NCBI GenBank assembly: GCA_025890175.1
Contig: JANPYM010000007.1
Location: 2,541,063-2,605,062, forward strand
DNA length: 64,000 nt
Direction: 5' to 3'
From: Ciborinia camelliae
Lineage: Eukaryota; Ascomycota; Leotiomycetes; Helotiales; Sclerotiniaceae
Positions 12,757 through 24,936 of the stretch are shown here, piece after piece (position 1 is the stretch's first letter; each line of letters opens with the position of its first letter). The notes under the pieces were generated by a model that was not told where the DNA came from, made no database searches, and worked only from the letters and a program-made list of their open reading frames with translations. A program made the translations under genes and the position numbers.

Positions 12757-13365
12757 ATGACTAGGAAAGACTGGGGCGAAGATGAATTGATTTGTCTTGT
12801 AAAGTTTCTTATAAAACATACAGACCCAAAGAGGACTGGGTTCAACTTCTTTGATGAGGAATGGGGAGAGGAACATTCTTTTCGTACGCGTCGGGAGCTC
12901 TTCAAAGTAGAAGCGAAACACATGAGCAGCATGAAAAAAAAAGGTTGTTTCAAGATTAAGAACAGAAAATACACTGGAGGTAGTATAGGGAGCCGGATTC
13001 ACGATAAAAAACCACAGCTTGTTGATGTTTATCAGAAATTGAAACTAGCAGGTAGTCTACAGGATCAGCAGGACGGAGCTGCTGGACGTGCACCGCCCGA
13101 GAGCGAGGATGGCTCTAAAAATGCACCAGTCCAGGACTCATCTATAGCCGCAGAATCCAGTCTAGCAAGCTACCAGCAGTCCTCGGAAGGGCTTGAGGAG
13201 AAGGAAGCGGAAGGGTTTGAGGATTTCATGGAGAATATAAACCCGCCGGACGACCTTGATAGGCAATGGATTGAAGACTTGAACAATATCAATTACGACA
13301 GGGACCACAGCTCGGAACATGTCTCCGGCTTAGAATTTTCCTTGGAACAAGACTCGGAAGAATAA
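12757..13365 (+). CDS. Hypothetical protein, orphan
   Basis: A single uninterrupted frame of 202 residues. I recognise no family. The N-terminal half is basic and mixed, opening with DWGEDELICLVKFLIKH, which faintly resembles the first helix of Myb/SANT or MADF-like DNA-binding folds. From about residue 100 the protein is Ser/Gln/Glu-rich and acidic, and it ends in DSEE. A basic head with an acidic low-complexity tail would fit a small nuclear protein, but that is inference only. The frame is the only long plausible one between SMC2 and the Zn2Cys6 gene. It stands between two MITE-like remnants. It could be a lineage-specific gene; a spurious frame is less likely at this length and composition. 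Confidence 0.6.
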   Translation: MTRKDWGEDELICLVKFLIKHTDPKRTGFNFFDEEWGEEHSFRTRRELFKVEAKHMSSMKKKGCFKIKNRKYTGGSIGSRIHDKKPQLVDVYQKLKLAGSLQDQQDGAAGRAPPESEDGSKNAPVQDSSIAAESSLASYQQSSEGLEEKEAEGFEDFMENINPPDDLDRQWIEDLNNINYDRDHSSEHVSGLEFSLEQDSEE

Positions 13366-16300
13366 AGGTCGCCAATACGAAACTGAGGCATCCCGGGTTC
13401 TCTTCCTCTAGATAATCACGTCGCATCACATTGAGAGAAGGAACCATACCTTGGTGTCCTATAAAACACGAAAAATTTCCTATTCTCTTTATTTTCCGAG
13501 GAAGAGGGGAAGAGGGGAAGGGGGTCATTATCTTCATGCATCAGGATCTAGTTGGGAGTTATGGATGGAGTTTCATATTTTCGAGATACCCATCTCCTTT
13601 GAGCATTATTTCCTTCCCTTGGATTTTTGGACTTTTCACTGGTCGAATAATCTCCCTTTTCATTTGTATATTTATGGGATATCCCATTTGGAGGAAGGGT
13701 GAGGGGGTGGTCGGGATTTCTTTTAGAGAACCATCTGGCCTCAAAAGCTCATGATGGTTATTGTTTTTTCTAGATATCTCTCACTCTTTTGAGATACCAG
13801 GCCTTGTCATGGATTTTAAAAAGGTCTTACTACACACTTGTTTGTAGATAGACCAAAATTACACACCTCCTGCAACCAACTAGCAGTTAATGAATTTATG
13901 TTGCATGTGAAGTATGTTTTTGTGACTGTGCTATTCAGTAAGAAGCAAATCTGCTTTCTATCTAGGCATAGACACCCGTACGATAGTTTATCCAACTAAG
14001 GTTTATTGCATTGCTAACACTGGTAAGTTTCTTGATTTCATTCAACGGCCACGTACTCAATGACTGCATATCGGCGATGATAACCATTCTCGGATTTCTG
14101 ATATTACACCCCATTTATTCAACTTTCAACAGTAGCTGCCATCCAGAATCCATAAAATCATCAGCTACGAGTTCGAAAAGTAGAATCATACGAGTTGTTG
14201 TATTATATATCCAACTGCCCTGTGGAAGTGCATGCGGATCATTTTAGTCATTACTAGATTTGAATAGACACTGGCACAATTAAATGTTTAAAACGATATG
14301 GAACAAAATTACTGTAGCTTAGATCCTACATGCAAATTGAACAATAGTATTTGGGTATTTGAAATAATATGAAACTTGATCCATTAAAATTTCAAGTAAA
14401 CAGCTTTTTTTATATTTATTTCGCTTAATTGAGTTAGTCTCATAGAAAGATAGCTTTTTGAAAACAAGATAATAATAGAGCTATAATCAAAATGATCCGC
14501 ACTCACTAGCACCTCAATACAGCCCACATTCATCAATATAAAAGAAGCAAGTAGGGAAAGTTAGAAATTGGTCAAAACTCAACCATTTCATGTGGAACGG
14601 GCTTTTGTTCAACTCGATGCCGACCGAGAGTGTGATGATAAGTTTCGGCCGCATTAACAACGACAAGAAGTATCAATCACCAAAGTATGACCAAGCTCAT
14701 GTCATGATCGTCGCGGAAGCAAGTTGAATGCTCCGGCGAAGTCTCCGCGAAGTCTCCATTTTTGTTTGCAAAGGCCCTGGGCTTTGAGAGAGTAGACATG
14801 TCGACGGCCTACTCTTCCGGGGGTTGTAGGATTATAGTAGAGAGTGGCATGGAATCAATTAGATATCTTGGATGTATGGAAAGGGAGGTATATCGGTTCT
14901 CGAATACTTCGGCTTGAATTACGAATGTGCATAATCAGTGTGTTTTATGTGGTTTGATAGGACTCGAATAGCATGAAATTCCACAGTAAATACTTCCACC
15001 AGTGAAAACACCCACGTTTGCCTTATAAACATCTATTAAGTGATGATCGTATAAAATGGATGCAGAGTAAACCCAGACCGAGAAGTTAGATCTTATGGGC
15101 TGAGAATGATGAACGAAAGAACATGAAGATTTTTTGCCCCAATGCTATAGATGGAAAGATGTGATGAAAGGGCCCTGGAGCTCAAGGAACTTGCCATGAG
15201 GCCAGGGGACATGGCAAAATTAAGAATTCATGGTTGGATGAATGTCGCATTAAGCAACTTGATATCAGTCCAGTACCGAAATATCATATATGTGACTCCC
15301 CAATCAGAATTTTGATACATGTCCGTGCTTTGTCTGATTTTGAAGCAATTCCCGTTCACAGTACATGGAATCCGTATCTTTCTAGGTATTCACACTATAC
15401 AAAGTGATGGGATATATTGGAGGGTATCTAGGTAGGTGGTACGAAATTGGCTACCGGAAAAGAGAGAGAGAGAGAGAGATCAATTAGGGATGGAGGTCAA
15501 AGCGGTGTGGAACCGCTTTTACGAAACCACCAATCAGAACATTCTGCCTCGAATAATTTAATCCTAGCAAATAAAGGTGATATACCCGGTATCAGAATTT
15601 TGGGCATACCTACCTATCTCTTGAGTCTTCACCTATCAATTGTGGCTAATTGTCCCTTTTTGGATGTGAGTGCATATAAGATGGCTGGTGAACATCATTT
15701 GTGTCACCGTCATCCAGGTTACCAAACAAATTGATCGATCTATCGACACGGATAAATGTATAAGACTTCCAGAACCCTGTCAACTGGTTCCTCCTTCCTA
15801 TTTCCCATGATCCCATCTGTTTCCCACATACACAATACAGAATAATCTTGGATCAATCTCGGTGTTGCGCGAAGCTAGAGTAGCAATACCGTAATTTTCA
15901 GTATATACCTAGGTAGGTAGCTAGGTAGGTACTTCATACTACTGTACTGCAACGGAGGGGAGCTTTAGCCAAGGAGGTAAAGCCCGAGGTTGACATCAAT
16001 ATCAATATATACGAGATATGCGGTGCCTATATACATCATGATATGGAACTGCACCTTGATAACCGCGATAACAAGATCGATTATGCCGCCCTCTATTCAT
16101 GGACCTATTGACATAGATATACTCATCTCATCTCTGGGGGTGTCCGGACTCCGTACGCACTTACGGAAGGATACCGGCAATGTCCCATCACCTTGGTTCG
16201 GGCATGATCGATTGTCGGCCCGTCCTTACCTGATAGATTACCTGCCACCAATTTTACTGCTTTTGGAAGATACTCCGCTATTACTACGCTACGTATTAAA

Positions 16301-18311
16301 ACAGCTTTTTCGAATTCGGAGGGAAACAACAGCCTATCCTGATAATTGTTTTCCGACGATGAGATTACATACTAGCTGAAAAGCTTTAGGCTGAATGGCT
16401 GAATATCATTGTTGGTTAATACAAGGAACAACAAAATTTGAATATCAGTTTCTAAAAGTGAGGCTTTATTGGATATATACGACCTTGAATATGGCTGGAG
16501 AACGTTGATGTTGAGCCAAACGCATCGAACTATGTTCACCATACCGGTGCCGGTACAGTATCGTCCCGACCGTTGCTTAGGTATCTGTACAACCGCTAAT
16601 GTCTATGTCGGACGGTATAAATTAGATTCGATATTGATTCCACGGTTCCACCTCCATTCGGAACACTATCCCTGCGCTCACTGGGCAAGGCCATCATGCG
16701 GACGATGAGCCTTTGATGTCCCGGCCCCTCATCATATCTTTCCCAAGATCCTGACTCCTGGGGCATGTTTATCTCCCGATCGATATTTTGAGATTATGAA
16801 CTGGGGTTCTAGGATTCTGGAATTCTGGAATGCAGTAGGTATCTAGAAATACCAAATTATACCTTGATGCAAAAATTGCAATTCACATGGCTGTCGCCCC
16901 TTAGTGGCTCATGATAGCTGTTTCTGGAAAACCGGTGGCCAAAACCAGCCATTACTTTCTATGATAACGCAAGCAGTCAGGAATATCCTAATGTGGTGCT
17001 TGATAACTACAAGAGGTCCCCACTATTGATTTGGCTTTGGGTACTATGCTTGCCTGGTTCATGAATCTAGGTGGTGGCATGAAAGGTGTTCCCCATTATC
17101 TTAGTGCACTTCATGAAAGAACCTTAAAGACCTAAGCAAAGCTTCACGTTGAAGCATTCAGAAAACAATGTGGAATATTTTGGAATCTGCTTTTGACTGG
17201 CATGCAACCACCCCCTAGACCTTGTCGCCAGAACTTGTACAGACAGAAAAGTGGCGCTCCTTAGAACCATCTCCATAGAACCATCTCCACATCGTACCGC
17301 AACTCACCCACAATCCAAGACCTCTCCCGTTCTTCATATTCCAGAATTCATAAAAAAAAATACTACTGCACTTCTCTACAGAATTCTCATCTTGATCAAC
17401 CCCACCCTCAACTGCATCTCCTAGAATTTGGGACTACAACGCATTATAGCTTCTCAATTCGATGAGACACACTCTAGTCATTAGTTCAGTAATCAAAACT
17501 TAAAACCCCCAGCTCTCTTTGGATTCTCAAAGCCTTTTCCTCCTATCAGGACTCATATGTATGCAACATCCGGCAGATCCTTTTATCTCATTATATTAAC
17601 TTTGTATGGACTCCAGATCCTAACATCGGATCATACCAATCCTTGGATACCTAGCTAGAACACTCCTCGCCCCATAAAGGCTTGCTGCATCCCGATATCA
17701 ATGCAAAAAGCTGGGCTTGCATGTCTAGACAAGCTTCGGTAGCTCCATTGATTGAGTTTTTTGTATTTTATCTTACCCTTAACCCTAACAATCACACACT
17801 ACATGACCAAAGGATTGTACGCCGCAATCACTTCCACAATCTATATCGCATATATCGCTGCGGGAGGGCGTTGTGTATAAGCTGGGTATCTCCAACACGG
17901 TCAAAACTTCAGCTCTCCGTTTGCTCCACAATTTCATATGTATATGTCAATTCATTTGTACGTCTACTGCTGTACTTGAGGATCGTACCCTTTCCAAACC
18001 CCATCAATATTGGAGTGTTTCCGACAACTGCTCCACATTCTACAGTAGGGCGAAGTATTTGATGCAGAAAACTCGAGGCTTACAAGACTTGCATTCCCCT
18101 CCATTTGAATATCGAGCGAAAGGACTTGCTCACCCCATTGCGGAACCGCCATGACTGGTACAGGTCGTCCAGACCTGTCTAAACAATCAATAACCCGGCC
18201 AGCATTTTCTCACTTGAAAGCAACCCTCAGACGCAGCATTATCAGCAGCTCCTAAGTTCAACTCAGTCTTACGCGGATCCGAACTATCTTTTTGGGACCT
18301 GGAGCACCACG
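13366..18311. other. Gene-poor intergenic region, 4.9 kb
   Basis: No convincing gene is visible. Open frames (for example 13431-13754, 15447-15734, 15990-16379, 17682-18062) lack recognisable motifs and have no consistent splice partners. A MITE-like remnant lies at 14228-14506. The part around 15.95-16.72 kb looks less AT-rich, with many CG dinucleotides, unlike its surroundings, and may be a decayed gene or inserted sequence. An AGAACCATCTCCA unit is repeated in tandem near 17265-17290. The last few hundred bases are presumably the promoter of the Zn2Cys6 gene. Confidence 0.55.
14228..14506. mobile_element. Probable MITE remnant
   Basis: The ends form an 18-bp inverted repeat with two mismatches (14228-14245 and 14489-14506) around the perfect 13-bp core TGCGGATCATTTT. 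Weaker similarity, again mostly transitions, continues inward for about 6 bp. The right end is followed by TA; the left is preceded by AA, a possible mutated TA duplication. The 279-bp interior is AT-rich and non-coding. Read as a decayed Tc1/mariner-type miniature element. Confidence 0.55.
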
Positions 18312-20587
18312 ATGCTTGGACCTACCCCCAAACCAAACCGGCGAAAATCAACTCAAGGTACTGAGCATGTAAAGAATCGACGAACGAGATCAGGATGTTA
18401 TACTTGTCGCAGTAGACGAGTGAAGGTACCTCCTACCCTTCTACATTTAAAATGAAGGCGCGCTAATTTTCTAGTGCGACGAACACCGCCCAAAATGTGA
18501 TAGTGAGATTATGAGCTTATATTTCGGGCCATAAAGCTAACTTCAAAATAACAGGATGCATGAAAGGCAATCGGGAATGTGTATACCCAGATGCGCAGGC
18601 GCCGGAAAAGGGTGTAGGAACTACTTCATTTAAAGCTGGACAACCAAAGCCATCGGAAAGCCCTGGTTCATCTGAAGATGAATACGAGGATCGGGAAGTA
18701 GAACGTCTAGAGGTTATCAGAGATGAAGATGAGATTGCAAACCAAGCTGAGAATCCGGAAAACATTTGGATTTCCAATGCCGGCGCACCTAAATCACAGT
18801 CTTCCGCGAGGGCCAAGAGTGCTACACGGCAGAGCTCGGAAACCCCTTCATTGATACAAGACAAAGGCTCATCCCCAACACCTTCAACTGAAGGTTCTAT
18901 TGGTTATTCTTCATTTGAACAAGCTGGCGGTAGTTCCCGATTCTATGACCAAACCTTCGCAAACGACACAGAATCTGGAAAACTACGCACTGGCTGGTCG
19001 CATTTACCAGCCGATTTACAATTTTACTTGACACATTATTGTCAGAATATAACCTTCATGCATTATAGCTTAAGGTCGAACCACGGGGACTTTATCCACA
19101 CATTGCTATTGGATGCCGCCGGCCATAATGAACCACTTCTATACGCAGTCGTAGGATTTTCGGCATTTCAATATGCCGTGGAAAGGCAAGAAGGCAAAAT
19201 CCAAGATTTCTTGCAATACTACAATAAGGCAGTGTCGTTACTTTTAAGGTCACTGAAGAAAGGTTCTCAGCATACTACAGGGATGCTTTTGACTATCTTA
19301 CAGCTTGCAACGATCGAGGTACGCTTTGCGAATGAAGGTTTCGGGATGACAGGCTGATTATTTTCAGGAATATCTTGGAGACTGGGCAAATCTTTTAGGT
19401 CATCAAAAGGCTGCGTACGAAATTTTAGTAGATCTATATGTTCCGCAAACAATTTTTGAGACGGACTTGGGCCGCGCCCTTTTCGGCTGGTATACGCGAT
19501 TCGATGTTATGGCTGGAATTATGGGTGGTTTTGATGCTGCCATTCCACGAGAATGGTTTTCATACTCGCAAGAATATTTTGTGAATCAAATCGCGAAGGA
19601 ACCAAACAACTTGGTATGGAGGATAGAGCATCAGCTTTCAACAATGCGTCTCGTAAGCAAAGACATGTCGACACTATTTGCGAAGAAAGGAAAAGGAGGA
19701 ATCACCCACGAACAATTCATCATTGAGAATACAAAGATGACGCAGAGACTGAGGAACTGGAAAGAAAACATGGACCCGGCTTTATTAGATAGTCGCTTTT
19801 TGGTCATGGACTTCCCCCTAACACAAAAACACTCTGAACGCCTCTTTGACCCATACATACCAGGTGTACTTTATAGTGGCCCACTGTGGCTCATCAATGT
19901 AGACCTGATGGACTGGTATTCTATGTTTCTGATGCATGGACTCCACACTGCTCAAGCGATGCAAACACTGCCTGACGTGAAACATATGAGCCGTCTGGCC
20001 GAGAATCTTTGTCAGCTGTATGAGGCCATAATGCATCACCCGGAGACACCCAAGGGAGCGGCTGTAGGTCTCCAAGGTGGTCTTGGTATTGCCGCCTTCT
20101 TTTTACCCAAGGACAAGGCACATACTATGTGGATGCGCAGAAAGTTGGCAATGATAGAGTCTCAGGGGTAATGTGCACCTTTACTCATCGATGTTCTCCT
20201 GCTAACACAAAAACCAGTTTCGTACAAACCTTCGCGTTCAGGAGCAAAATGGCTGAACTCTTTCGAGATAGTTCTTGTATGCATTGGTGGCTACCAAACG
20301 ACGAAATGTATCATCCAATAATTCGATCTATACGACAGTTTGTCGAGGACCGAACCTCATTGCCAAAGAACGCCGAGAGTAAGGATGTGCAGGACATGAA
20401 AGCGGTTTTCTCTGCTATGGATGTTAGTGACCAGAGCGATAGCTCGCCCCAGATGACTAGTAAGGGAAAGTCGGTGGCATCGGAAGGCGACGTAGCCAAC
20501 AGTTCGGGCTGGTCGCCTGCACAAACAAACATTGGTTACAGCCAAAGCGAATATGGAGGGGGTTCTAGTAACGAACAATCCTCCTAA
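18312..20587 (+). CDS. Zn2Cys6 fungal transcription factor
   Basis: Five exons (18312-18425, 18475-18502, 18555-19318, 19368-20167, 20218-20587) encode 691 residues. Splicing of the first three exons assembles a textbook binuclear zinc cluster: Cys 29, 32, 39, 46, 49 and 56, spacing CX2CX6CX6CX2CX6C. It is preceded by a basic stretch and split by two introns, one exon being only 28 nt. A Ser/Glu-rich linker follows. The middle and C-terminal part (about residues 150-560) looks like the alpha-helical fungal-specific regulatory domain of the sterol-uptake-control/Lys14-like group, but target genes cannot be predicted. The C-terminal tail is Ser/Gly-rich. Nuclear DNA-binding regulator; no metabolic cluster lies beside it. 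Confidence 0.92.
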
Positions 20588-21441
20588 AACGTTCGGTCTT
20601 GTGGATATCAATGAATAGAAGGAATAGAAGTATATTTCGACGGATGAGCTCATTATTGGAAATCACGCCGCATTTGCGATGACACTCAAGGTAGTGGTCC
20701 AACTCGAGAACGCGACATTGAAACAATACTTTTAGGAATCTTGAAAGATAGCAAAGGGACTATGTTCTCTGCCTGGGTGCCAGGTAACGCAGTCACAACA
20801 AAGGTGTGACTGGAATCGTTGAGGGGCCATGGAGGGGTCACGAAGCAGGGTCCTATCTTTCAGGAAGTGAGGTGAGGGTGTGATACGGAGGATGCTATGA
20901 GAAAAACCTCACTTGCATGCCATTATATAGAAATGCATGTATTGTCATTTGCTATATCCAGGAATGAGAAATTGAATACCAAGGATTCGATAAATTGATG
21001 TATAACTAGGTAGGTATGCTATGGACTTTGATATGTGCTGGGTTCCCAATAATGGGATGTGCACTACATAATTTACCTAGTACCTCAGTATACATGTGAA
21101 TATTTCTACTGTAGGTAGATCCTTACGTAGATGGAGATACAAATATTCACCCATACCAAATACCAAATCACAGACCAATAAAAATTTGACTTGATCTGAA
21201 ATGTTTCGGTGAAGTATTCTTGGTGAGGGTTTCCTTGTAACTGACTATTCCAAAAGTAGACTACGGGGAGGCATGTGCCCATGCGCGCAATAAGGTTCCC
21301 CAAGCTTCATGAAATTCGATGATGTTGATTGAACCAACAACTAAAGACTCAACTTTCAGATCACATACAGAAGCGCACAAGTTCTCATCCCAAGTTGGAA
21401 AATAATACGAATAGAGTGATATTGGGATTAAAACATCAACC
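20588..21441. other. Intergenic, no gene seen
   Basis: An 850-nt spacer between two plus-strand genes. It would contain the 3' end of the Zn2Cys6 transcript and the NOT2 promoter. The only notable motif is one TAGGTAGGTA unit near 21008. No RNA gene or element was recognised. Confidence 0.55.
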
Positions 21442-24135
21442 ATGAATCGACCAGGTATGAGGCTCTTGAACTCTCTTTCTTCCCCACGAATGTGCCCCGC
21501 TGCACGGCTGCCACAGAGAAGGGGGACAGTTTGCATTGGATGATACTACAAATGGGAGATGGAGACCAAAAGTCAAAGGGATACATGGCACACCGGGCCC
21601 TCAGCAGTATATAAGCGCAAGAGGCATTCGACTGTGGATGGACTATGGAGATACTGCAGGAGTTCTGCATGTAGTTGGATTTCACAATCCAGATGATGTC
21701 GGATGGGAATGCTTCAGTGAAGGGGTAATCGCTTGATCTGCCAGTGTAGCTGGTAGGGATGAAATAGGAATGTGATATTCGTTGTTGGAGGGAACCTTGT
21801 GGCTAGAAGGTGTTTGGTCGCATGAACCCGACAAAATAATGGAGTTTCCAATGGACCGTTTGTGCCAGAGGGATTGCTTATGGAAATATGCTAACCTTCT
21901 TCGCTCAGGTGTAGGACCGCAAGCAATGCGTGGTATACCAAATGGATTCCCAAATCAACAACAAATGCAAAATAGGAGTGTGTCGAGTAGGATACCGCCC
22001 AGCGGGAAAATGGGTAGGATTCATATCCCTCGCATTTGAAATAATATAAAGAGAGAAAATATGTACTAATGTTTGTTAATTACTTTTAGCAAACAGTGGA
22101 GGGTCATGGGCATTTGGAGGTGTACCGATGGGAGGAGCAGGTCTAGGGAACCCACGTCCAAATAATGGACCTATGACAAGCTTTGCACAAACAATAGGAG
22201 GGCCTTCACAGCCAGCAACACCACTTGATTTATCGTAAGTTGTTTTCTATTGCTTGGTTCATGTTGAAAGCATTCTTTCTATAACCTTTCCTTCTCCACA
22301 TCAACTCAAAGATGGATGAAGCACATCCATCAAAGGAATATGACCCTCTATGTCCATATTCCCCTGGAAGGTATAATTATTCTAATGATCCTCAAAGCTG
22401 TGCCAAAAGTATTTCATATGTTGCGGAGATATGATTCATAGCCCTGTGGCATTTTGTACAGCTTATGCTATCGTTCCTTCAAACCCCTGCCTTATTTTTT
22501 ATTAACTTCCTCCTGAATGCTGCATAACTTGACACATCAATTTTCTAACATTGCTTTAGTGAATTTCCGTCACTATCAGGCAATCAGCCCCAACATAACC
22601 AATCAACATGGGGAGCAGCGGGAGCGCGTAATGTTGGCCCATCGGCAAATATACGGTTACAGCAATCAGCCGGATTATCTGCGCAGCACGCTGCTCAGCA
22701 ACAGCAGCAGCAGGATGAGCTCTTCAATTCATCAAGTCAATTATCGAATAACTCAGGTGGGTTCAGATTTGGAGCTCAAAGTGCAGTTGGCCAGTCATCA
22801 CAACCGAGCAGCGGAGATGACTTCCCACCTTTAAGAAATTCAAACGGAGAGATCGGCCAAGATCGCGGTTCAGGTTTATTACAGAATGCGGGATTTGGAG
22901 CTGGTAGTGGATTAGGATTTGGTTCTGGCAACCCACCACAGCAAGCCAGAAGTAATGGTCTTTTAAATGCTTTAACTGGTGGCAGTCGCGCTCCACCAGG
23001 GAATAGAGTTGCTTCACCAGCAAGTCTGTCAGGTGAGTGGACTTCCAACGGTGATTGGATAGTGTAATACGGTACTCGGCTAATTTTATTTATAATTCAG
23101 GCCCATCCACAAACAGATCCCCAATAGATTCCAGTCGCCAAGGTCTACCAAACCTTGGAGAGAATGAAGTTGGAGTAAGATATAGGAACTTCCCCGCTCC
23201 CATAAAACGTCTGCTAACCGATTTGCGCAGGGCTATTCAAACACCCATTTTGGCTCTTCGAATCCCATACCACTTCGAGAAGACGACAGTCAACAACAAT
23301 TCAATATGCCCACAGCAACCAACTCGAGGCCCGATGGCCCATCAACCCTGACCCAAGCACAGGAATCCGATCCCAGTTCTGCGCAAAGAAATGCTGAGAA
23401 CGCCGAATCCAAAGTCCAAGATCCATTAGCTCACATGAGTGAGACCGATAGATACGGGCTTAAGGGATTTTCTTATATGATGAACAACTTTCCTGACTAT
23501 GCTGCTCTTGTTACTGGAGCAGATATCAACCACCTGGGCCTCGATCTACTCTCTGAGCAGTAAGTATTGGCTTGAAAGCTTTCTGCCCACAAAATAAATA
23601 TTCTAGCCATGCTAACAAATCAAAGACCCATCTCAAGCCAAATTTACTCCCTTTGGGATAACGAGTCACCACGACCGGATGTCGCCCGTTTCAGTCTGCC
23701 CGAATGTTATCGCGTTCTCAATGTTGCTCCTCTCGAAAGCAAGATGCCCAATTTCAACGAAGAAGCCCTATTGTTTATGTTTTACAGCAATCCAGGTGAT
23801 AAGCAGCAGCTTATGGCAGCTAGGGAACTGTAAGTAAAGTACCTGCCTATTTTCAAACTATTTGCTAATATATTCATTGCTTGACAGTGGCAACCGAAAC
23901 TGGCGTTATCATAAAAAGATGCAAGTTTGGCTTACCAAAGATGATTTAATGGTTCCACGTCAACTCACCCAACAGATGGAGCAAGGCTATTATATCTTCT
24001 TCGATGTCAAGACTTGGTCGAGACAACGAGTAAGTATTTATGACATCATATACATAGGATACTTTGCTAACGTAACCTTAGCGAGAATTTACACTGTCTT
24101 ACGATGACTTGGAAAGGGTTGAGGATCGGTTTTAA
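21442..24135 (+). CDS. NOT2: CCR4-NOT complex subunit NOT2
   Basis: Nine exons (21442-21454, 21909-22013, 22090-22234, 22560-23032, 23101-23174, 23231-23559, 23626-23829, 23888-24029, 24082-24135) give 512 residues. The C-terminal NOT2/3/5 domain is clear: DPLAHMSETDRYG near residue 334, then YSLWDNE, FSLPECY, EALLFMFYS, NWRYHKKMQVWLTKD and GYYIFFDVKTW. The N-terminal half is Gln/Gly/Ser/Asn-rich and disordered. NOT2 is a scaffold of the CCR4-NOT deadenylase complex, controlling mRNA decay and transcription. The 13-nt first exon with a 454-nt intron is the least certain part; its acceptor has a good branch point (GCTAAC about 18 nt upstream). Otherwise translation could start at the ATG in the ATGCGTGG context in exon 2. 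Confidence 0.93.
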
Positions 24136-24936
24136 TCTACCCAAACTTGAAGTCAAATTCAGTCTCTCTTTCGACGGGTGGAACCCAGTGTTTTCATAAA
24201 TACCGCACATATCGATAAGCACAACACGAATAATCTCATAAGGCTGAATACATACCAAGCTCCTTTTTTTAATGAACTACGGCTCACTACTTGTATTTGC
24301 TGCGGGGCGCAAGGCCAATGCATACATGGGCTTGGCTTTCTTTCTATTTTTAGCGGAGTACATAGGAGGGAATAACTTGCTCAGGCTGCTGGACTCTTTA
24401 ATGGCTGGCTGGCGTTTCACTTACAAGCTTCTGCAAAGCTCGCTGGAAGGGTGCGGGTATGACAGACAGATTGAGGGATTTGAAGTATCAATGAAAAGGA
24501 ATGTGCTTTGCGTAAAATACATGAGGTCTATCACTATACTCTGTGAATTTATGGTCCTTGGTGTGTGATGTGCGAATTTCTTTTGTGGCGTGAGGATAAT
24601 ATTGATAATGATTATTTGTTCTAAATTAGCGATGATATTAATGAACAACTCAAGCTCAAAATTAGAAGACCATGAAGATTTGATGATGTAAGTTTAAAAA
24701 TTTTCTCAGCCTATTCATTACATATAAAAATCAAATGGGTTACAGTAATATGATGTATATACACGAATTATCCCTTAAAAAGCCTCTTCAAAATTTCAAA
24801 TGAAAGCCTCGAAAGTCAAGACTCCTGGCCCCCCCAACCACCATACATGCACAAATACATTTACATACATATACACTTAGAAAGTACAAACAAAGCCTGC
24901 CCATGATATTTCAAACAAACCTTAAAGACATCCATA
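24136..24936. other. Convergent intergenic region
   Basis: NOT2 (+) and the rhodopsin-domain gene (-) end toward each other here. The sequence is AT-rich and presumably made of the two 3' UTRs and their polyadenylation signals. I see no additional gene or repeat. Confidence 0.55.

Noticed and set aside
17772..17789. CCCTTAACCCTAAC, telomere-like
   Set aside because: Fewer than three units and imperfect; too short to be a telomere or interstitial telomeric array.
21536..21736. 66-codon frame as a separate gene
   Set aside because: It falls inside the likely first intron or leader of NOT2 and resembles no family.
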